Source of the DNA: Kutzneria buriramensis
Lineage (GTDB): Bacteria > Actinomycetota > Actinomycetes > Mycobacteriales > Pseudonocardiaceae
DNA: 64,000 nucleotides
NCBI RefSeq assembly: GCF_003387475.1
Contig: NZ_QUNO01000012.1
Location: 248,001 to 312,000 of the forward strand
Direction of reading: 5' to 3'
Shown piece by piece: positions 12,074 to 22,045 of this stretch; position 1 is the first letter of the stretch, and every line of letters starts with the position of its first letter. Made by a program: the position numbers and the translations under genes. The notes beneath the pieces were generated by a model. The model saw only the letters and a program-made list of their open reading frames with translations. It was not told where the DNA came from and made no database searches.

Positions 12074-13017
12074 GGGACCAGCAGGACCCGGCCGAGGTTC
12101 GTCCGGTCTTCCAGCACCTGGTGCGCCTTTGCCGCCTCCGGCAAGGGAAACTCGGCGTGCTTGGCAACACGGAGCTTGCCCTCGACGATCAGTTGCGTGA
12201 GCTCCGCGACCTCGGCGCGGGCCTGCTCGGGGCGGGCCTGCCGCCAGGGCATCACGCCGAAGCCGGCGAGCGACTTGAGGCCGAACAGGCTCCGCCCGGG
12301 CACGGTCGGGATCTCGCCGCTGGCGGCCCCGTACATGACCGCCCGACCGAACGGGGCGAGGGAGTCCAGGCCCCGCAACAGGGTTTGGCCGCCGACGGCG
12401 TCGACCACGACGTCGACGCCGGTGGGCCACTCGCCTTCGGTGGTCACGACGTCGTCAGCGCCGAGGGAGCGTACGAAGTCCGCCTTGGTGGCGGATCCGA
12501 CAACACCGACCGCCTTGGCACCGAGCAGCTTCGCCAGCTGGACGGCGAGGTGGCCGATGCCGCCGGCGGCCGACTGCACCAGCACGGTCTCGCCGGCGGC
12601 GAGCCGGCCCATGCGCAGCACCCGCAAGGCCACCGGCGCGAGCATCGGCAGCGCGGTGGCAGACGCGGCGTCCAGGCCGGCTGGCACTGGAACCGCCCAC
12701 GCTGCGTCCACCGCAACGAAATCCGCATACGCACCCTCCGCCACGAGGGCGGCCACCCGATCCCCGACGGCGAATCCGCTGACGTCGGGGCCCATGGCGA
12801 CGACCGAGCCGACGACGTCGCCGGTCGGGCTGCCGGGCAGCGGACGGGCGAAGATCCCGTCGGCGCCGGCCCGGATCTTGGTGTCGGCGAAGTTGACGCC
12901 GATGGCCTCGGCGCGCAGCAGCACCTGGCCGGCCCCCGGTTCGGGCGTCGGAGCCTCCTCGACCTGGAGCACCTCGGGACCGCCGTGAGCATGGAAGCGA
13001 ACGAGTCGCACGAACAT
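12070..13017 (-). CDS. Zinc-free medium-chain oxidoreductase, quinone oxidoreductase type
   Basis: 315 residues. An MDR-superfamily NADPH-dependent quinone/enone reductase: N-terminal GroES-like domain (VRFHAHGGPEVLQVEEAPTP, IGVNFADTKIRAG), then the Rossmann domain with VLVQSAAGGIGHLAVQLAKL and VDVVVDAVGGQTL. It lacks the structural zinc Cys cluster, as usual for QOR enzymes. It is divergent from a MarR gene across a 68 bp gap holding an 18-bp-arm palindrome, the usual layout for a MarR-controlled detoxification reductase induced by electrophiles or quinones. The inducer is not known. The start at 13017 fits the family N-terminus. Confidence 0.9.
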   Translation of the reverse strand: MFVRLVRFHAHGGPEVLQVEEAPTPEPGAGQVLLRAEAIGVNFADTKIRAGADGIFARPLPGSPTGDVVGSVVAMGPDVSGFAVGDRVAALVAEGAYADFVAVDAAWAVPVPAGLDAASATALPMLAPVALRVLRMGRLAAGETVLVQSAAGGIGHLAVQLAKLLGAKAVGVVGSATKADFVRSLGADDVVTTEGEWPTGVDVVVDAVGGQTLLRGLDSLAPFGRAVMYGAASGEIPTVPGRSLFGLKSLAGFGVMPWRQARPEQARAEVAELTQLIVEGKLRVAKHAEFPLPEAAKAHQVLEDRTNLGRVLLVP

Positions 13018-13026
13018 CCACCCCTT

Positions 13027-13062
13027 ATTGTTGGTCTCGCCAACGTTGGCGACACCAACAAT
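13027..13062. promoter_or_regulatory. 36-bp palindromic operator in the MarR/oxidoreductase divergent gap
   Basis: Two directly abutting 18-base arms (13027-13044 and 13045-13062) that are inverted copies with one mismatch; each arm carries ATTGTTGGT and GCCAAC. The palindrome ends 24 bp before the MarR start and begins 10 bp upstream of the oxidoreductase start, so binding would block both promoters. This is the expected position for autoregulation by the neighbouring MarR dimer. Confidence 0.85.
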
Positions 13063-13085
13063 AGCGTCGCGGGTACCGTGACGCC

Positions 13086-13511
13086 ATGTCCGAACCGCAT
13101 CGGCTCAGCGGCACCGTGGTCTGGCTGCTGGGCCGCGCGGCGCAGCGCGCCCACGTGCTCGCCCGGGACCGGCTGACCGCGGCCGGCATCGGCAAGTGGC
13201 ACTACGCGGTGCTGGCCACGCTGACCGAGCACGGTCAGCAGTCCCAGGCCGACATCGGCCGCCGCCTGGGCCTCGACCGCAGCGACGTGGTCGCCGTGCT
13301 CAACGACCTCCAGGGCGACGGCTACGTCACCCGCGAGCCCGACCCGGCCGACCGGCGGCGCAACATCGTCACCATCAGTGACGTCGGCCGGACGGCGCTG
13401 GCCGGCTTCGACCTGCTGGTCGCCGAGGCCGACGGCCTCCTGATGGACGAGCTGTCGGCCGACGACCGGGCGTGCCTGAAGGCCCTTCTGGAACGAATCG
13501 CGCACGTCTAG
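13086..13511 (+). CDS. MarR-family transcriptional regulator
   Basis: 141 residues, typical MarR length. The winged helix is visible as HYAVLATLTEHGQQSQADIG, RLGLDRSDVVAVLNDLQGDG and the wing YVTREPDPADRRRNIVTISD with the conserved DxRRR. It should bind as a dimer to the palindrome 24-59 bp upstream and repress itself and the divergent quinone oxidoreductase. No cysteine is present in the visible sequence, so thiol-based sensing (OhrR type) is unlikely; ligand binding is more probable. Confidence 0.92.
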   Translation: MSEPHRLSGTVVWLLGRAAQRAHVLARDRLTAAGIGKWHYAVLATLTEHGQQSQADIGRRLGLDRSDVVAVLNDLQGDGYVTREPDPADRRRNIVTISDVGRTALAGFDLLVAEADGLLMDELSADDRACLKALLERIAHV

Positions 13512-13563
13512 CTGCTCTGTTCGGCGGTCCCGGGACGGCCAAAGGTTGCCTACCCTGCCGGCG

Positions 13564-14145
13564 GTGAGCAGTTTCGAGACGGGGTTGCATCACCTCGACG
13601 ACGACGAAGAGCAGCCGTTCGGCAACACGCTTGCCTACGAGGAGCCGTCACGGCCCGTGGCGCTCTGGCACGGCGGCGCGGACCTGGGCCTGCTCGGGCT
13701 GCGGCTGATGCTGGGCGGCCTGGTCGGCGTGCACGGCGCGCAGCGGGTGTTCGGCTGGTTCGGCGGCCACGGGCTCGGCGACTTCGCGAAGTCCTTGCAG
13801 CAGGCCGGTTTCAAGTACACCGACATCCTCGCCTCGGCGTTGGGCTACGCCGAGCTGGGCGGCGCGGTGCTGCTGATCCTGGGCCTGTTCACGCCGCTGG
13901 CCGCGGCGGCCGTGCTGGTGGTGGTCGGCAACTCGATCATCCTCCAGTGGAACGGCGGCCTGAACGCCTACGAGGTCGCGGCGTCGCTGGCCGGCGCGGC
14001 CTTCGCGGTGCAGTTCTGCGGCCCCGGCCGGATCTCGCTGGACCGCGGCCTGCCCTGGTACCGGCACGCCCTGGCGTACGGCACCTCGCTGTTCTCGCTG
14101 GCCGTTATCGCGGTTGCCGCGTTGCAGCTGCTGCTGCATAACTGA
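13564..14145 (+). CDS. DoxX-family membrane protein
   Basis: 193 residues. A soluble acidic N-terminus (about 40 residues) is followed by four hydrophobic helices with the DoxX pattern: LRLMLGGLVGVHGAQRVFGWFGG, SALGYAELGGAVLLILGLFTP, AAAVLVVVGNSIIL and the last helix SLAVIAVAALQLLL. DoxX proteins are linked to redox and thiol homeostasis, but their chemistry is poorly defined. A comparable gene lies between gatB and the ilv genes in mycobacteria. The GTG at 13564 is preferred; TACCCT lies 7 bases upstream, suggesting a leaderless transcript. A TTG 18 bp upstream is also in frame. Confidence 0.82.
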   Translation: MSSFETGLHHLDDDEEQPFGNTLAYEEPSRPVALWHGGADLGLLGLRLMLGGLVGVHGAQRVFGWFGGHGLGDFAKSLQQAGFKYTDILASALGYAELGGAVLLILGLFTPLAAAAVLVVVGNSIILQWNGGLNAYEVAASLAGAAFAVQFCGPGRISLDRGLPWYRHALAYGTSLFSLAVIAVAALQLLLHN

Positions 14146-14148
14146 CCC

Positions 14149-14697
14149 ATGCTTTCCTTGCCGCTGGCGCCGGACGCCGAGCTCACCACGTTGGAACCCT
14201 GGCAGGCCGGCGAGTTCGCCGAGCACATCGACGGCTTGCGCGAGCACCTCGCGCCGTGGGTGCCGCTGGCCCACACGGTGACCGACACGGAGAGCGCCCG
14301 CGAGCTGTTGCAGCGCTACGCCGACCGGCAGGCCAACGGCGCCGGCCGGCTGCTCGGCATCCGGCTGCGCGGCGAGCTGGTCGGCGCGATCCTGTTCCCG
14401 CAGTTCGACGCGGCCGCCGGCAACTGCGAGCTCGGCGTCTGGCTCGCCCCGCACGCCCAGGGCCACGGCCTGATCACCCGGGCCGCCCAGCTCATGATCG
14501 ACTGGGCGTTCGAGGTGCGCGGCATGCACCGGATCGAATGGATCACCATGCCGGCCAACGAGCGCAGCAAGGCCGTGGCCAAGCGGCTGGGCATGAGCCT
14601 GGACGGCGTGATGCGGGAGTCGTACCTGTTCGGCGGACGCCGCCACGACGCCGAGATCTGGTCCCTGCTGGTGACCGATCCCCGGCCCTGGAAGTGA
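14149..14697 (+). CDS. GNAT-family acetyltransferase (RimJ/RimL type)
   Basis: 182 residues resembling ribosomal-protein-serine/alanine N-acetyltransferases. The acetyl-CoA loop region is CELGVWLAPHAQGHGLITRA, followed by LMIDWAFEVRGMHRIEWITM and NERSKAVAKRLGMSLDGVMR, the RimJ/RimL hallmark. The start lies 3 bp after the DoxX stop, so the two are probably co-transcribed. Substrate could be a protein N-terminus or a small molecule. The repeated hairpin follows directly. Confidence 0.88.
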   Translation: MLSLPLAPDAELTTLEPWQAGEFAEHIDGLREHLAPWVPLAHTVTDTESARELLQRYADRQANGAGRLLGIRLRGELVGAILFPQFDAAAGNCELGVWLAPHAQGHGLITRAAQLMIDWAFEVRGMHRIEWITMPANERSKAVAKRLGMSLDGVMRESYLFGGRRHDAEIWSLLVTDPRPWK

Positions 14698-14700
14698 TGT

Positions 14701-14743
14701 GAAGGGCCCCTTCCTGACGTTCGACGTCAGGAAGGGCCCCTTC
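14701..14743. terminator. Bidirectional hairpin, copy 2 of the repeated stem
   Basis: Arms 14701-14720 and 14724-14743 are complementary over 20 bases with one mismatch around a TCG loop; the arm starts GAAGGGCCCCTTCC. It lies between the convergent ends of the GNAT gene (14697) and ilvD (14759), exactly like the copy at 7423. Confidence 0.85.
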
Positions 14744-14758
14744 CAAACACCAGAGTGA

Positions 14759-16603
14759 CTAGAGCCCCGGGTCGCGCACCGCGCCGGTCGCCGCCGATGT
14801 GGTCAGCTTGGCGTAGGCACGCAGCGCCAGCGTGACCTGCCGCTGCCGGTCCTTCGGCTGCCACGGCCGCTCGCTGGACTCCATCTTCGCCCGGCGCTCG
14901 GCCAGCACCGCCTCGTCCACCAGCAGTTCCAGCTTGCGCTCGTGCACGTCGATCAGGATCTGGTCGCCGTTCTCGACCAGGCCGATCGCGCCGCCGTGCG
15001 CCGCCTCCGGCGAGATGTGCCCGACGGAGATGCCCGACGAGCCGCCGGAGAACCGGCCGTCGGTGATCAGCGCGCACTTCTTGCCGAGGCCGGAGCCCTT
15101 GAGGAACGCCGTCGGGTGCAGCATCTCCTGCATGCCGGGGCCGCCGGCCGGGCCCTCGTAGCGCACGACGATGACCTCGCCGGGCTGGACCTCCTTGTTG
15201 AGGATGACCGACACGGCCTCCTCCTGGCTCTCCACCACCCGCGCCGGGCCCTGGAAGCGCCACAGCTCTTCCTCGATGCCGGCGGACTTGATCACCGCGC
15301 CGTCGACGGACAGGTTGCCGCGCAGGACCGCCAGGCCACCGTCCTTCGTGTACGCGTGCGCGACATCCCGGATGCAGCCGCCCTCGGCGTCGGTGTCCAA
15401 GGAGGACCACCGCGCGTCGGTGGAGAACGCCTGCGTCGTACGGACACCGCCCGGCGCCGCGTGGTACAGCTCCAGCGCCTCCTCGGACGGCGACTCGGCG
15501 CGAACGTCCCAGGTGGACAGCCACTCCGCCAGCGTCGGGCTGTGCACCGCGTGCACGTCCTCGTTGAGCAGCCCGCCGCGCCAGAGTTCGCCCAGCAGCG
15601 CGGGAATGCCGCCGGCCCGGTGCACGTCCTCCATGTGGTAGTCGGAGTTCGGCGACACCTTGGACAGGCAGGGCACGCGGCGGCCGATCGCGTCGATGTC
15701 GGCCAGCGTGAAGTCGATCTCGCCCTCGCGCGCGGCGGCGAGGATGTGCAGCACGGTGTTGGTGGAGCCGCCCATCGCCATGTCCAGCGCCATCGCGTTC
15801 TCGAACGCCTTGCGGTTGGCGATGGAGCGCGGCAGCGCCGACTCGTCGTCCTGCTCGTACCAGCGCTTGCACAGCTCGACGACGGTGCTGCCGGCCTTCT
15901 CGAACAGCGCCCGGCGGGCCGCGTGCGTGGCCAGCGTGGAGCCGTTGCCGGGCAGCGACAGGCCCAGCGCCTCGGTGAGGCAGTTCATCGAGTTGGCCGT
16001 GAACATGCCCGAGCACGAGCCGCAGGTGGGGCAGGCCGAGCGCTCGACGGCGGTCAGCCCCTCGTCGTCGACAGCCGGGCTGGCCGACGCCGAGATGGCG
16101 GTGATCAGGTCGGTCGGGGCCTGCGCCACGCCGCCGACCACGACGGCCTTGCCGGCCTCCATCGGGCCGCCGGACACGAACACCACCGGGATGTTCAGCC
16201 GCAGCGCCGCGTTCAGCATGCCCGGCGTGATCTTGTCGCAGTTGGAGATGCACACCAGCGCGTCGGCCTGGTGGGCGTTGACCATGTACTCCACCGAGTC
16301 GGCGATGATCTCGCGGGAGGGCAGCGAGTAGAGCATGCCGCCGTGCCCCATCGCGATGCCGTCGTCCACCGCGATGGTGTGGAACTCGCGGGGCACGCCG
16401 CCGGCCGCGCGCACCCCCTCGGCCACGATGTCGCCGAGATCACGCAGGTGCACGTGGCCCGGCACGAACTGGGTGTAGGAGTTGGCGATCGCCACGATCG
16501 GCTTGCCGAAGTCGGTGTCGGTCATGCCGGTCGCCCGCCAGAGCGCGCGGGCGCCCGCGGCGTTGCGGCCGTGGGTCGTGGTGCGGGAGCGCAGCTGGGG
16601 CAC
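14759..16603 (-). CDS. ilvD: Dihydroxy-acid dehydratase
   Basis: 614 residues, normal for IlvD. It dehydrates 2,3-dihydroxy-isovalerate and -methylvalerate in valine and isoleucine synthesis using an iron-sulfur cluster. Cluster cysteines are in [12 protein letters not shown] and [19 protein letters not shown]; the first half starts [20 protein letters not shown] and the C-terminal part has [18 protein letters not shown]. The GTG at 16603 follows an AGGAG site. The PH-domain gene ends 69 bp upstream on the same strand, so the two may be co-transcribed. Confidence 0.97.
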   Translation of the reverse strand: MPQLRSRTTTHGRNAAGARALWRATGMTDTDFGKPIVAIANSYTQFVPGHVHLRDLGDIVAEGVRAAGGVPREFHTIAVDDGIAMGHGGMLYSLPSREIIADSVEYMVNAHQADALVCISNCDKITPGMLNAALRLNIPVVFVSGGPMEAGKAVVVGGVAQAPTDLITAISASASPAVDDEGLTAVERSACPTCGSCSGMFTANSMNCLTEALGLSLPGNGSTLATHAARRALFEKAGSTVVELCKRWYEQDDESALPRSIANRKAFENAMALDMAMGGSTNTVLHILAAAREGEIDFTLADIDAIGRRVPCLSKVSPNSDYHMEDVHRAGGIPALLGELWRGGLLNEDVHAVHSPTLAEWLSTWDVRAESPSEEALELYHAAPGGVRTTQAFSTDARWSSLDTDAEGGCIRDVAHAYTKDGGLAVLRGNLSVDGAVIKSAGIEEELWRFQGPARVVESQEEAVSVILNKEVQPGEVIVVRYEGPAGGPGMQEMLHPTAFLKGSGLGKKCALITDGRFSGGSSGISVGHISPEAAHGGAIGLVENGDQILIDVHERKLELLVDEAVLAERRAKMESSERPWQPKDRQRQVTLALRAYAKLTTSAATGAVRDPGL

Positions 16604-16672
16604 TGCTCCTCCAAAAACGGATTGGCCTTGCGGAAAAGTTGACGTGGACCGGGTCGCGGCTCGGACCTCAGG

Positions 16673-17086
16673 TTACTCCGCGTCCTCGGCGGCGGCGTTG
16701 GGATCGGCCAGCCGCCCGCCGGACAGTGCCGCCAGCATCGGCAGGTGCCGGGTGCGCACGCCCGGCAGCGGGGCCAGCTCGTCGCCGGCCAGCACGGCGT
16801 TCACCCAGCCGCGGCGGGGGAGCTTGAGCGAGCGGATGTCGGCCCACGCCAGCGTGCGCGCGCCGAACAGGCTGCGGGTGCGCAGCTGCTCGGAGTCGAC
16901 CACCGTCCTGGTCCGCAGGATCCATGCCGCCAGGCCGATCGGCACCAGGTAGAGCAGCGTGAAGACGGGTCCGGCGGTGGCCACGACCGGCGTCTCGCAC
17001 AGCGCGAGGAAACCCACCGGCAGCAGGCCGGTGGTGGGAGCGCGGAATATCACTCGTTGGACTGAGGAGGGAGCGGACTCGGTCAA
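16673..17086 (-). CDS. PH-domain membrane protein (Cfp6-like)
   Basis: 137 residues. Two adjacent hydrophobic segments (LLPVGFLALCETPVVATAG and FTLLYLVPIGLAAWIL) are followed by a bacterial PH-like domain (VVDSEQLRTRSLFGARTLAW, ADIRSLKLPRRGWVNAVL, DGDEL-like turn, RTRHLPMLAALSGGR). This matches the low-molecular-weight antigen 6 (Cfp6) family that sits next to ilvB in mycobacteria. Function is unknown. The TTG at 17086 is chosen because GAGGAG lies 6 bases upstream; frame upstream of it looks non-coding. It is divergent from ilvB. Confidence 0.78.
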   Translation of the reverse strand: MTESAPSSVQRVIFRAPTTGLLPVGFLALCETPVVATAGPVFTLLYLVPIGLAAWILRTRTVVDSEQLRTRSLFGARTLAWADIRSLKLPRRGWVNAVLAGDELAPLPGVRTRHLPMLAALSGGRLADPNAAAEDAE

Positions 17087-17224
17087 CGACAGCTCCTCGC
17101 TACGCTCGGCCTGGCGTTGACCGAGCAGTCGCAGTTCTTGATGGCTGAGGTCGCAAGCTCCCTCAGCGGCGATCCTCGCACCTGGTCTTTTCGTTCCACC
17201 ATCCGGGAGCGTTTTCCCGCAGAG

Positions 17225-17254
17225 TTGACGCTGCCGCCGACCCGGCAGTAACGT
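17225..17254 (+). promoter_or_regulatory. Promoter of the ilvB leader
   Basis: A -35 box TTGACG (17225-17230) and a -10 box TAACGT (17249-17254) are separated by 18 bp. The A of the leader ATG at 17262 lies 8 bases after the -10, so the leader mRNA probably starts at or next to its own start codon. Confidence 0.7.
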
Positions 17255-17261
17255 GCCGGAC

Positions 17262-17309
17262 ATGCTGCGCAACACCGGCCTCGTACTTCCGAGGCGCGCC
17301 GACGCCTAG
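17262..17309 (+). CDS. ilvB leader peptide
   Basis: 15-codon ORF reading MLRNTGLVLPRRADA. The consecutive Leu-Val-Leu codons make it a sensor of branched-chain aminoacyl-tRNA supply. It sits directly behind the promoter and overlaps the first stem of the downstream attenuator. Leader peptides of this type before ilvB are established in corynebacteria and streptomycetes. Confidence 0.82.
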   Translation: MLRNTGLVLPRRADA

Positions 17310-17380
17310 GACCGCTGAGTCCGCGTCGGCGCGCGACCCTCGTTCGACCACGTTCCACATGTGGTTGGCGGGGGTTTTTT
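17294..17380 (+). promoter_or_regulatory. Transcription attenuator of ilvBNC
   Basis: A 12-bp perfect stem (17294-17305 with 17323-17334) overlaps the end of the leader ORF. It is followed by a second hairpin (core arms 17345-17351 and 17361-17367, extendable on both sides) that runs into GGGGG and six T (17375-17380). A ribosome stalled at Leu/Val codons would disturb the first stem and alter terminator formation. The alternative antiterminator pairing was not worked out. Confidence 0.72.
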
Positions 17381-17435
17381 CATGCTTGTTGGACCACGTA
17401 CTTTCCGCAGTACCACCGACCCCGAGGCAGCCCCG

Positions 17436-19273
17436 ATGACCAGCGCACCCTCGCGACAAGCCCCGGTCCCCGGCGCGACACCGCCGCGCCCCGGCCCGCC
17501 CCCGAAACCGGCGCCGCCCGGCGGCGCCCCGGTCCGTGTGACCGGCTCCGCCTCGCTCGTCCGCTCGCTCGAGGCCGTCGGCTGCGAGGTCGTGTTCGGC
17601 ATTCCCGGCGGCACGATCATGCCGGCCTACGACGCGCTGCTCGACTCCACGAGCCTGCGGCACGTGCTGGTCCGCCACGAGCAGGGCGCCGGCCACGCCG
17701 CCACCGGCTACGCGCAGGCCACCGGCAAGGTCGGCGTGTGCATGGCCACCTCCGGCCCGGGCGCGACCAACCTGGTCACCCCGCTGGCCGACGCCTACAT
17801 GGACTCGGTGCCGGTCGTCGCCATCACCGGCCAGCAGAGCCGGGCCCTGATCGGCACCGACGCGTTCCAGGAAGCCGACATCTGCGGCATCACCATGCCG
17901 ATCACCAAGCACAACGTCCTGGTGACCGACCCGGCGGAGATCCCGCGGGCGATCGCCGAGGCGTTCCACATCGCGAGCACCGGCCGACCCGGCCCGGTCC
18001 TCGTCGACATCCCCAAGGACGTGCTCCAGGAGACCACCTCCTTCTCCTGGCCGCCGGAGCTGCGCCTGCCGGGCTACCGGCCGACGACGCGCCCGCACGG
18101 CAAGCAGGTCCGGGAGGCGGCCAAGCTGATTACCGCCGCGCACCGGCCGGTGCTCTACGTCGGCGGCGGCATCATCAAGTCCGGCGCCACCGCCGAGCTG
18201 CGCGAGCTGGCCGAGCTGACCGGCATCCCGGTCGTCACCACGCTGATGGCGCGCGGCGCGTTCCCCGACTCGCACCCGCAGCACCTGGGCATGCCCGGCA
18301 TGCACGGCACGGTCGCCGCGGTGGCCGCCATGCAGAAGGCGGACCTGCTGATCGCGCTGGGCACCCGGTTCGACGACCGCGTCACCGGCAAGCTCGACTC
18401 GTTCGCGCCGGATGCGCAGATCGTGCACGCCGACATCGACCCGGCCGAGATCTCCAAGAACCGCCGCGCGGACGTGCCGATCGTCGGCGACTGCAAGGAG
18501 ATCCTGGGCGACCTGATCGCCGCCGTGCAGGCCGAGCGGGAGCACACCGCCACCGCCGACCTCGAGCCGTGGGTGACCGAGACCAGCAGCTGGCGGGAGA
18601 CCTACCCGCTGGGCTACGACTGGCCGTCGGACGGCGCGCTGTCGCCGCAGTTCGTGATCGAGCGGATCGGGCAGATCGCCGGCCCGGACGCCATCTACAC
18701 GGCGGGCGTCGGCCAGCACCAGATGTGGGCCGCGCAGTTCATCCGGTACGAGAAGCCGAGCACCTGGATCAACTCCGGCGGCCTGGGCACGATGGGCTTC
18801 GCCGTGCCGGCGGCGATGGGCGCGAAGTTCGGCGCGCCGGACAAGGTCGTGTGGGCCATCGACGGCGACGGCTGCTTCCAGATGACCAACCAGGAGCTGG
18901 CCACCTGCGCCATCGAGGGCGCGCCGATCAAGGTCGCCGTCATCAACAACGGCAACCTGGGCATGGTCCGGCAGTGGCAGAACCTGTTCTATGCCGAGCG
19001 CTACTCGCACACGGACCTGGGCACGCACAAGCACCGCATCCCGGACTTCAAGCTGCTCGCGGAGGCGCTGGGCTGCGTCGGCCTGCGCTGCGAGAGCAAG
19101 GAGGACGTGGACAAGGTCATCGAGCAGGCGATGGAGATCAACGACCGCCCGGTCGTCATCGACTTCGTGGTCGGCAAGGACGCGCAGGTGTGGCCGATGG
19201 TGGCCGCCGGCACCGGCAACGACCAGATCATGGCCGCCCGCGGCATCCGCCCGCTGTTCGACGAGGACGAGTG

Positions 19274-19274
<1 letters not shown>
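17436..19274 (+). CDS. ilvB: Acetolactate synthase large subunit
   Basis: 612 residues. Thiamine-diphosphate enzyme that makes acetolactate or acetohydroxybutyrate, the first common step of valine/isoleucine synthesis. Visible are [31 protein letters not shown] (catalytic Glu), [20 protein letters not shown], a FAD-type middle domain and the TDP motif [21 protein letters not shown] 30-residue Pro-rich N-terminal extension precedes the core, as in mycobacterial IlvB1. The ATG at 17436 lies downstream of the attenuator. The stop overlaps the ilvN ATG by one base. Confidence 0.97.
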
Positions 19275-20835
<1,561 letters not shown>

Positions 20836-20848
20836 TCTTTTCTCCGCG

Positions 20849-20880
20849 ACGGCCCCCGCTCCGCCCGGAGCGGGGGCCGT
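20849..20880 (+). terminator. Terminator after ilvC
   Basis: Perfect 14-bp stem (20849-20862 with 20867-20880, arm ACGGCCCCCGCTCC) and a GCCC loop, starting 14 bases after the ilvC stop. Confidence 0.85.
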
Positions 20881-20895
20881 TCTACGCTGCGCGCC

Positions 20896-21165
20896 ATGAG
20901 CGACGAGGCGGCACCGATCTACGACGACAAGGCGCAGGTTCGCGGCAGCCTGGACCTGAGCGGGGCGAAGTGGCAGCGCGGCGACGGCGCCGAGAGCGAG
21001 GGCGAGCACGTCGAGGTGGCCTTCGTGCCGCACACCGACGGCGTCACCTACGTCGCGATGCGCAACTCGGCCCAGCCGACCGGTCCGGTGCTGGTGTTCA
21101 CGCCCGCGGAGTGGGACGCCTTCGTGAAGGGGGCCAGGGACGGCGAGTTCGACGAGCCCTGGTGA
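20896..21165 (+). CDS. DUF397-family protein
   Basis: 89 residues matching the small DUF397 family of actinobacteria: DLSGAKWQRGDG near the start, VEVAFVPHTDGVTYVAMRNS, and the C-terminal LVFTPAEWDAFVKGARDGEF. These proteins are typically encoded beside XRE regulators in differentiation-related pairs; no XRE partner is adjacent here. The start lies 15 bp after the ilvC terminator. Function is not established. Confidence 0.88.
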   Translation: MSDEAAPIYDDKAQVRGSLDLSGAKWQRGDGAESEGEHVEVAFVPHTDGVTYVAMRNSAQPTGPVLVFTPAEWDAFVKGARDGEFDEPW

Positions 21166-21310
21166 TCTGGCGCATAACACGGCGGAGCCGCGCCATCAGG
21201 CGAATCCGTTAGCCGTACCCGGATGTCGTATTTCCCCGTGACCGGCGCTGACCGGCGTCGGCCCCGACCTACCATCCCCTCGGGGCTGGCAGGCCGGGAC
21301 GGGGGCTGTG

Positions 21311-22045
21311 ATGAGCATAGAACTGCCGGACCAGGTCGTCTGGCTGCTGAATCTGATCGGCATCAACTGGCCGGCCGTCGACGAGGACCAGGTGCGGGTA
21401 TTCGCCTCGCACGTCCGGGATTTCGCCAACAACATCAACGACACGCACCAGCAGGCGTCCGCGACGATCCAGGAAATGGGTCAGAGCTATTCCGGCGCCT
21501 CGTACGAGCAGTTGGTCGAGTCGTGGGCTCGAATGTCCGACAGCCACATGACCGAGTTGACCCAGGCGTGCGGGGTCGTCGCCACCGCCTTGGATCTGGC
21601 GGCCGACGGAATCGTCGCCGCGAAAATGGTGGCCATCGGCGAACTGGTCGGGCTGGCGGTGTCCTTCGCCGCCGACCAGGCCGCCGCCGTCGCGACCCTG
21701 GGCGCCGCGGAGGCGGCCGAGGCGCTGATCGTGGAGGCCGCGGAGAAGGTCGTCAACGGGCTGATCCAGCAGCTGGAGCAGCAGATCGTCGGCGAGGTGA
21801 TCCAGGCGGCGGTCGAACCGCTGGAACAGGTGGTCGAGCGGGCGCTCGGCGGCCTGGTGTTCCAGGGGCTGGAGGCCGCGCTGGGCGATCCCGAGCCCGG
21901 CGCCAGCGGCGGCGGCGAGGGCTTCAGCATCGTGCCGGACGCCGTCCGCGCCCACGCCCAGACCCTCCAGGGGCACGCCGACCAGGTCGCGACGCACGCG
22001 TCCAACTTCGGCGGCGCGGTGGCGGGGCTGAGCTTCGGTGAGTAA
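21311..22045 (+). CDS. WXG100-like type VII secretion-associated protein (CpnT N-domain-like)
   Basis: 244 residues, mostly alpha-helical. The N-terminal half (ELPDQVVWLLNLIGINWPAV, VRVFASHVRDFANNINDTHQ, YSGASYEQLVESWARMSDSH) resembles the WXG100-like domain heading actinobacterial CpnT-type and polymorphic toxin proteins exported by ESX systems. A long Ala/Glu-rich amphipathic stretch follows (about 95-190). The last 40 residues (FSIVPDAVRAHAQTLQGHAD) look like the start of an EspC/DUF2580-type domain. The ATG at 21311 directly follows an in-frame GTG. The 3' end overlaps the nuclease gene by 8 bp in another frame. It is inferred to be the secretion adaptor of that nuclease. Confidence 0.75.
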   Translation: MSIELPDQVVWLLNLIGINWPAVDEDQVRVFASHVRDFANNINDTHQQASATIQEMGQSYSGASYEQLVESWARMSDSHMTELTQACGVVATALDLAADGIVAAKMVAIGELVGLAVSFAADQAAAVATLGAAEAAEALIVEAAEKVVNGLIQQLEQQIVGEVIQAAVEPLEQVVERALGGLVFQGLEAALGDPEPGASGGGEGFSIVPDAVRAHAQTLQGHADQVATHASNFGGAVAGLSFGE

